Source: CAYFXA01 sp964347135
GTDB lineage: Bacteria > Patescibacteriota > Microgenomatia > PFEM01 > JAHIFH01
Length of the DNA stretch: 26,923 nucleotides
Direction of reading: 5' to 3'
Assembly (NCBI GenBank): GCA_964347135.1
Contig: CAYFXA010000002.1
Location: forward strand, 1-26,923
The position numbers were made by a program, and so were the translations under genes. Under the pieces are notes generated by a model. It ran no database searches and was not told the origin of the DNA. It saw only the letters and a program-made list of their open reading frames with translations. Below are positions 23,143-26,923 of this stretch, piece by piece; the first letter of the stretch is position 1; every line of letters begins with the position of its first letter.

Positions 23143-23811
23143 ATGAAAATTGATATCCTCACTCTCTTCCCAAAGATGTTTAAAGGACCTTTCGATGAAT
23201 CAATTATTAAGCGTGCCCAAAAAAAAGGATTAGCAAGTATCAAGATTCACAATCTTAGAAAATGGGCAAAAGACAAGTATAAAACCGTTGATGAACGACC
23301 TTTTGGCGGTGGTGCAGGAATGGTTCTTATGATTGAGCCTATTGACAATGCCCTTAAAGAGCTCCGTAAAAAAGAGTCAAGGGTTATTCTTTTAACTCCT
23401 CAAGGTAGAGTTTTCAATCAAAAAATGGCTCAAAAATTAAGTAAAGAAAAGCACCTTATTTTTATTTGTGGCCGTTATGAAGGCGTGGATGAAAGAATCC
23501 GAGAAAACTTGGTTGATGAAGAGATTTCCATTGGTGATTACGTTTTAACAGGAGGTGAGTTGCCAACCATGGTGGCTGTTGACGCCCTTGTTAGGCTAAT
23601 TCCTGGTGTCTTAAAAAAGCCAGAGGCAATTAAAAATGAGTCTTTTTCATTAGAATCCCCTCTTGAATGCCCTCAATACACTCGGCCAGCCAATTTTAAA
23701 GGCTGGAAAGTACCAGAGGTGCTTCTCTCTGGTGACCATAAAAAAATCGCCGAATGGCGAAAAAAGAAATCTTTAGAGCGAACTAAGAAAAAAAGGCCAG
23801 ATTTACTTTAA
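23143..23811 (+). CDS. trmD: tRNA (guanine37-N1)-methyltransferase TrmD
   Basis: 222 residues from ATG 23143 (MKIDILTLFPKMF is the family's usual start). TrmD methylates N1 of G37 in tRNAs reading CNN-type codons and prevents +1 frameshifting. The SPOUT knot is clear: LLTPQGRVFNQ, ICGRYEGVDERI (109-119), EISIGDYVLTGGELP and RLIPGVL with R151, the counterpart of the catalytic Arg154 of the E. coli enzyme. The later PQYTRP and LLSGDHKKIAEWR blocks are present. The residue aligning with catalytic Asp169 is Glu166 (NESF instead of EDSF). The protein is about 30 residues shorter than the E. coli one, mostly at the C-terminus. The gene is away from rpsP, rimM and rplS, and appears to be a single-gene transcript. 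Confidence 0.96.
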   Translation: MKIDILTLFPKMFKGPFDESIIKRAQKKGLASIKIHNLRKWAKDKYKTVDERPFGGGAGMVLMIEPIDNALKELRKKESRVILLTPQGRVFNQKMAQKLSKEKHLIFICGRYEGVDERIRENLVDEEISIGDYVLTGGELPTMVAVDALVRLIPGVLKKPEAIKNESFSLESPLECPQYTRPANFKGWKVPEVLLSGDHKKIAEWRKKKSLERTKKKRPDLL

Positions 23812-24696
23812 TCAGCTCAATTGCTCCTTCATCTTTCTTAATCCCTCCCTCAAAGTACTCATTTCGATTCCCAATTCTTTTTTGATTTTTTTGTTTGAGA
23901 GACCTAGATTCTTGTGCCAGGGACGAGCTGATGAAGGCTGACTTTTTTGGTATTCTGCTAATAAGCCTTTTTTCACTAATTTTTTATTGAAACCAAAAAC
24001 ATCCGCTATTTGAATTGCCAATTCATACGGAGATTGAAAACTAGAGGCAACGAGATGAAAAATGCCTTTTGGTTTAACTTCTAAAACTTTTTCTAATCCG
24101 AAAGCAATGTCATCAATAAAAGTAGGGGTTGTAGTTTGGTCAGCAAACATTGGGTAAAGAGTCTCTTTTTTAAAACCCTCAATGATTCTTCGAATGAGGT
24201 CAATTTTTTCTGGAAATTCAGCTCGATAAGGAAAGGCGATTCTTAGGATGCAATAATCATCACTTATTTTTTTTATTTCTTCCTCAGCCCAATATTTAGT
24301 CTGGCCATACCACTCAATTGGCTTTGGTTCGTCTTTTTCGGTATAAGGAGTCCTTTTTTCGCCATCAAAAACAAAATCCGTGGAGAAATAAACTAGATAT
24401 TTCTGGTTCTGGGAGCAAAGTTCAACAATGTTTCGAGTACCAACAACGTTAACTTGGTAACACAATCCTTTTTTATTCCCTTTTTGCTCCCAAGCAGCAT
24501 TAACATCAGTAAAAGCGGCTAAATGAACTAAGGTGTCAGCCTTGCTTTTGACAATTTCGTTAGCTAATTGTTTCTTATTGGTGATATCAATCCCTGTGGT
24601 TAAATCTAAATTCTGAAAGTCAAATTTTTTTCCTAAAAGTTCAACAATTCTTGTTCCAACCAAACCCGATAAACCAGTACCAAGAATTTTTTTCAT
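23812..24696 (-). CDS. rmlD: dTDP-4-dehydrorhamnose reductase (RmlD-like)
   Basis: 294 residues from ATG 24696, whose ATGA overlaps the stop of the upstream RmlC-like gene; a TTG 21 bases earlier is less likely. It is an extended short-chain dehydrogenase: Rossmann motif GTGLSGLVG (6-14), HLAAFTDVNAAW, FSTDFVFDG with Ser105/Thr106, and Tyr130-x3-Lys134 in YGQTK. FADQTTTPTFIDDIA and SSARPWHKNLGLSN follow, as in RmlD. It would reduce the 4-keto sugar made by the epimerase to dTDP-L-rhamnose or a related deoxysugar for the surface glycans. RmlA and RmlB are not in the window. The stop abuts the converging trmD stop with no room for a terminator. Confidence 0.88.
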   Translation of the reverse strand: MKKILGTGLSGLVGTRIVELLGKKFDFQNLDLTTGIDITNKKQLANEIVKSKADTLVHLAAFTDVNAAWEQKGNKKGLCYQVNVVGTRNIVELCSQNQKYLVYFSTDFVFDGEKRTPYTEKDEPKPIEWYGQTKYWAEEEIKKISDDYCILRIAFPYRAEFPEKIDLIRRIIEGFKKETLYPMFADQTTTPTFIDDIAFGLEKVLEVKPKGIFHLVASSFQSPYELAIQIADVFGFNKKLVKKGLLAEYQKSQPSSARPWHKNLGLSNKKIKKELGIEMSTLREGLRKMKEQLS

Positions 24697-25241
24697 CTTT
24701 TTCTCACTAAATCCCAACTAAAAGTATTGTTTTTTAAAAAAGATACTTTTATCTCCTTGAAGGAAATTCTTCCTTCATCATCAGGATTATATTCGCAACT
24801 GGGATGGTTAACTAATTCAGCTTCACCAGGCCCTGGTGCCATAATGCCGTGGTAGACTCCCTCTGGGATGGTAATTGTATAAACAGGAATTGTCTTTTTA
24901 GTTTTTATCTTTAAACTGGCTCCTTTAGCCTCAACTACTTCAAGAAGTCCATAGGTTGATGAATTCTTTCTCATGTCCAATAACAATATCCACATCTTTC
25001 CCCGAACAATGGTAAAGCGGTCTTTTTGGTGTTTATGAAAATGGTACTGGTCTTTGTCTCTTGCCTGGCCAGGCCGAGTTACTGAACTGTAGCTATAAAC
25101 GCTTTTTCCTTTTTCTTTGGAAGAGGCGAATGTTTCAATCAAAAATCCTCTTGGGTCATAAAAAATGGTTCTTCCCAGAACCCTAATCCCTTTAATTTTT
25201 ATTTCTTTTGGACTAACAGGAATAATCTTATTTTTTTCCAT
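24693..25241 (-). CDS. RmlC-like sugar cupin (dTDP-4-dehydrorhamnose 3,5-epimerase family)
   Basis: 182 residues. RmlC-type features: FYDPRGFLIETF (27-38), YHFHKHQKDRF with His67, His69 and His71 in the cupin core, RGKMWILLLDMRKNSSTYG (80-98), IPEGVYHG (125-132) and YNPDDEGRI. In the rhamnose pathway the enzyme epimerises C3 and C5 of the 4-keto sugar. The usual C-terminal WxDP segment is replaced by FKEIK, so either a variant epimerase or a related sugar isomerase is possible. It is immediately followed by the reductase with an ATGA overlap, which supports a joint pathway. The ATG is six bases after the upstream stop, close behind a short AGGGA. Confidence 0.8.
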   Translation of the reverse strand: MEKNKIIPVSPKEIKIKGIRVLGRTIFYDPRGFLIETFASSKEKGKSVYSYSSVTRPGQARDKDQYHFHKHQKDRFTIVRGKMWILLLDMRKNSSTYGLLEVVEAKGASLKIKTKKTIPVYTITIPEGVYHGIMAPGPGEAELVNHPSCEYNPDDEGRISFKEIKVSFLKNNTFSWDLVRKR

Positions 25242-25247
25242 TTTTCC

Positions 25248-26129
25248 CTACCAACTACTAGTGGCTCCTCCACCACCGCCGCCTCCGCCACTAAAACCAC
25301 CAAAACCGCCTCCGCCTCTACCTCCGCCTGAAAAACCACCCCAACTCCCCCAAAAACTCGTTGGTTTTTTGGCTTTTTTAAGTTTCTTGTAGTTTTTCGA
25401 AAGCAGGTAATCTAGTAACAATCCAAATAAACTCAATCCTGCGACCAAAAGAACAAAAGCAATTATTGTTCCAATAATTAAGCCCAAAATTCCTCCCATT
25501 GCTCCGCCAATCACTCCCCCTGGCCAAATTCTTTTACTTCTTGCCAAAAACGAAGAAATGTAAATCAAAGCAATCCCGCCAATAATAATCAAAGGCAAAA
25601 TGTTGGATGCTTTTTCCTGAACCGCCTCTGTTCCAACTGGGGCTTCCCCAGAGCGAATATAATCTTCTATTTGGCCAATGGCGAGTCTAACTCCTTGGTC
25701 ATAATCTTCCTCTCTAAAAGCTGGTCTCATTTGCTCCCGAATGATTTTTCCAGCCCGGCCATCAGTAATAATTGGTTCTAAGCCATAACCAACCTCAATC
25801 CTTATCTTTCTGTCTTCTTTAGAAATTAAAATCAAAAGACCATTGTCTTTTTCTTTTTTGCCTATTTGCCATTGTTCAAATAAACGGATGGCATAATCCT
25901 CAATCGAGCCACCTTCTAGAGAATCAATTGTCACCACCGCAATTTCGGTAGTGGTTTCATTTTCAAAATCATTTAATTCTTGTTCCAAAGATTGACGATA
26001 GTCAGAAGAAAACATTTGGGCGAAGTCATTCACATAGCCCCCTGGTTCAGGAAAGTCCTGAGCCCAAACAGGAGAAATTACTAGGAAAATTCCTAGCAAA
26101 AAAAGAGGTAAAGCTTTAAATATTTTCAT
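25248..26129 (-). CDS. TPM-domain membrane protein with Gly-rich tail (YgcG-like)
   Basis: 293 residues. Signal peptide 1 to about 23 (ending VWA|Q), then an extracytoplasmic TPM domain (about 28-160) with GGYVNDFAQMF, TEIAVVTIDS, DNGLLILISKEDRKIRIEVG and ITDGRAGKII. Two or more membrane segments follow (about 176-195 and 205-243), then a Lys-rich stretch and a Gly/Ser tail (265-288) ending ATSSW. The family is linked to photosystem II repair in plants and is of uncertain function in bacteria, where it is often beside LemA as here. Its ATG shares one base with the LemA stop (TAATG). The poly-Gly tail is normal for this family. Confidence 0.9.
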   Translation of the reverse strand: MKIFKALPLFLLGIFLVISPVWAQDFPEPGGYVNDFAQMFSSDYRQSLEQELNDFENETTTEIAVVTIDSLEGGSIEDYAIRLFEQWQIGKKEKDNGLLILISKEDRKIRIEVGYGLEPIITDGRAGKIIREQMRPAFREEDYDQGVRLAIGQIEDYIRSGEAPVGTEAVQEKASNILPLIIIGGIALIYISSFLARSKRIWPGGVIGGAMGGILGLIIGTIIAFVLLVAGLSLFGLLLDYLLSKNYKKLKKAKKPTSFWGSWGGFSGGGRGGGGFGGFSGGGGGGGGATSSW

Positions 26130-26701
26130 TATTCGGGTGCTGCTGGACTGATTTCAACTTCAGGCGCTTGTTCTGCTCCTTCTGCGGCTTCAAAATAGGA
26201 CCGCTCATTAAAACCAAAAGTTCTAGCAATTAAATTAGCGGGAAATCTCTTAATCGTTGTATTGTAGTCCCGAACCAGATCATTAAAGCGTCGCCTTTCA
26301 ACCGCTACTCGATTTTCGGTTCCAGCTAATTCATCCATTAATTGAGAAACATTTTCCGCTGAACGTATTTCAGGATAGTTCTCCAGAATCACTAACAAAC
26401 GCCCTAAAGCAGATTCAACTTGAGTAGCAGCTTGAGCTTTTTCTTCAGCTGTAGTCGCCCCAGAATATCTTGTCCTTGCCTCGGCAATTTGTCCAAAAAC
26501 TGCCTGCTCTTGGGTCATAATCCCTTCAACCGAATTAACTAGATTGGGAATTAAATCAAAACGACGCTGGTATTGGGTTTCCACCTGCGCCCATTGATTA
26601 TCAATTGCCTGACTTTTGGTAACTAAATTATTATAAAAACCAATTAAACTTAAAGCTAGAAAAACAATAATGGCTCCAACAATAAGCCAGATTTTCTTCA
26701 A
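26129..26701 (-). CDS. lemA: LemA family protein
   Basis: 190 residues beginning at TTG 26701, chosen because GGAGGTGA lies six bases upstream and MKKIWLIVGAIIVFLALSLI is the usual N-terminal anchor. One membrane helix (about 4-22) is followed by the classic YNNLVTKSQAIDNQWAQVET and RRFDLIPNLVNSVEG, then long helices that would pack as an outward helical bundle (VERRRFNDLVRDYN, FPANLIARTFGF). A short acidic Pro/Ala-rich tail ends the chain. Its role in bacteria is not settled. It is adjacent to and translationally coupled with the TPM-domain gene, the common arrangement. Confidence 0.94.
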   Translation of the reverse strand: MKKIWLIVGAIIVFLALSLIGFYNNLVTKSQAIDNQWAQVETQYQRRFDLIPNLVNSVEGIMTQEQAVFGQIAEARTRYSGATTAEEKAQAATQVESALGRLLVILENYPEIRSAENVSQLMDELAGTENRVAVERRRFNDLVRDYNTTIKRFPANLIARTFGFNERSYFEAAEGAEQAPEVEISPAAPE

Positions 26702-26707
26702 ATTTTC

Positions 26708-26715
26708 TCACCTCC
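26708..26715 (-). promoter_or_regulatory. Strong ribosome-binding site fixing the TTG start of lemA
   Basis: GGAGGTGA on the minus strand is a full match to the anti-Shine-Dalgarno end of 16S rRNA and stands six bases from TTG 26701. It lies in the 18-base gap after the YkuK-like gene and explains how a weak initiator is used. Confidence 0.75.
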
Positions 26716-26719
26716 CCTC

Positions 26720-26923
26720 TTAGGTGTGTTTATCAGCAACAACAAAAGCACCATAAGATTCGGGTTTAGTTTTGGCAACAAAACCATTACCATTGACCAT
26801 GCCCACGACTTCTTTAATCATTTCCCGGGTAGGGCCAATATCACCCACATCAATGTGGATTTCTAATTTGTATCTCTCACCATCTAATTTTTGGGTTAAT
26901 TGGGGAACAATTTTTTCAGCAAG
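26720..26923 (-). CDS. YkuK-like RNase H-fold protein (C-terminal part)
   Basis: Only the last 67 residues are in the window; the frame runs through the right edge. The segments IHIDVGDIGPTREMIKEVVG, AKTKPESYGAFVVADKHT and the terminal stop match the end of the YkuK/DUF458 family, predicted RNase H-fold proteins of unknown cellular role. The KPxSYxA ... VADKxT ending is its hallmark. It is 18 bases upstream of lemA on the same strand, so the three genes could share a transcript. The start, and the catalytic residues further upstream, cannot be seen. Confidence 0.72.
   Translation of the reverse strand, partial: LAEKIVPQLTQKLDGERYKLEIHIDVGDIGPTREMIKEVVGMVNGNGFVAKTKPESYGAFVVADKHT

Noticed and set aside
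23083..23243. Extended N-termini for trmD (to 23083) and for the GT2-GtrA gene (to 23243)
   Set aside because: Each extension would run into the opposite gene's coding sequence and across the 40-base promoter gap, and the families start at the ATGs chosen.
25165..25392. Plus-strand frame encoding a long proline-rich segment
   Set aside because: It is the antisense of the Gly-rich tail of the TPM-domain protein, whose frame has a signal peptide, a recognised domain and coupling to lemA.
1..26923. Recoded TGA (as in Gracilibacteria and Absconditabacteria)
   Set aside because: Several genes end at TGA exactly where families end (for example rmlD and the ALG5-like gene), and no conserved domain continues through a TGA.
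1..26923. tRNA, rRNA, riboswitch or other structured RNA
   Set aside because: Gaps are too short for most such elements, and no cloverleaf or conserved riboswitch core was recognised by eye. A covariance-model scan would be the decisive test.

Overview
The window looks like a piece of a small, gene-dense genome from the Candidate Phyla Radiation (Patescibacteria), probably a Microgenomates-like lineage. This is an inference from several traits: AT-rich DNA (roughly 35-40% GC by eye), genes abutting or overlapping by 1-30 bases, many apparently leaderless promoters, families typical of that group (PTPS-related membrane proteins, Cys-rich repeat proteins, solitary TraG-like ATPases) and almost no intergenic DNA. 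TGA is used as a stop and never appears inside the genes, so the Gracilibacteria-type recoded TGA is not in use. No RNA gene, CRISPR array, insertion sequence or phage gene was seen, and no gene-free stretch exceeds about 90 bases.

Positions 1-14944 form a cell-surface glycosylation island. Reading the minus strand from 13730 down there are a DPM1-like GT2, two paralogous GT39-type membrane transferases, an ALG5-like GT2, another GT39-type transferase and two paralogous PTPS-related GT-C proteins. A fresh promoter then drives an oligosaccharide flippase and a signal-peptide protein that joins a putative glycoside hydrolase/deacetylase-like domain to a GT-C membrane domain (cut by the window edge). 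A divergent plus-strand gene encodes a PIG-V-like GT-C protein. The GT2 enzymes would charge a polyprenyl phosphate with single sugars, and the GT-C enzymes would use those donors outside the membrane. A third DPM1-like GT2, fused to a GtrA flippase domain, lies at 21936-23102, and an RmlC/RmlD pair for deoxysugar synthesis at 23812-25241.

Positions 14941-21847 are the most unusual part: a minus-strand operon behind a near-consensus promoter with two inverted repeats. It encodes (i) a winged-helix protein fused to a PEP-utiliser phosphohistidine domain but lacking the ATP-grasp domain, (ii) a TraG/HerA-like DNA-motor ATPase, (iii) two tandem copies of a two-gene cassette, a double zinc ribbon followed by a large Cys-rich protein, and (iv) a small membrane-anchored four-Cys protein. 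In the Cys-rich proteins nearly all cysteines fall in register at multiples of three residues, including an unbroken run of 14 Cys spaced by exactly three. This is the best candidate for an undescribed system.

The remainder is ordinary: trmD on the plus strand (23143-23811), and on the minus strand a TPM-domain protein, LemA, and the end of a YkuK-like RNase H-fold gene (26720 to the window edge).
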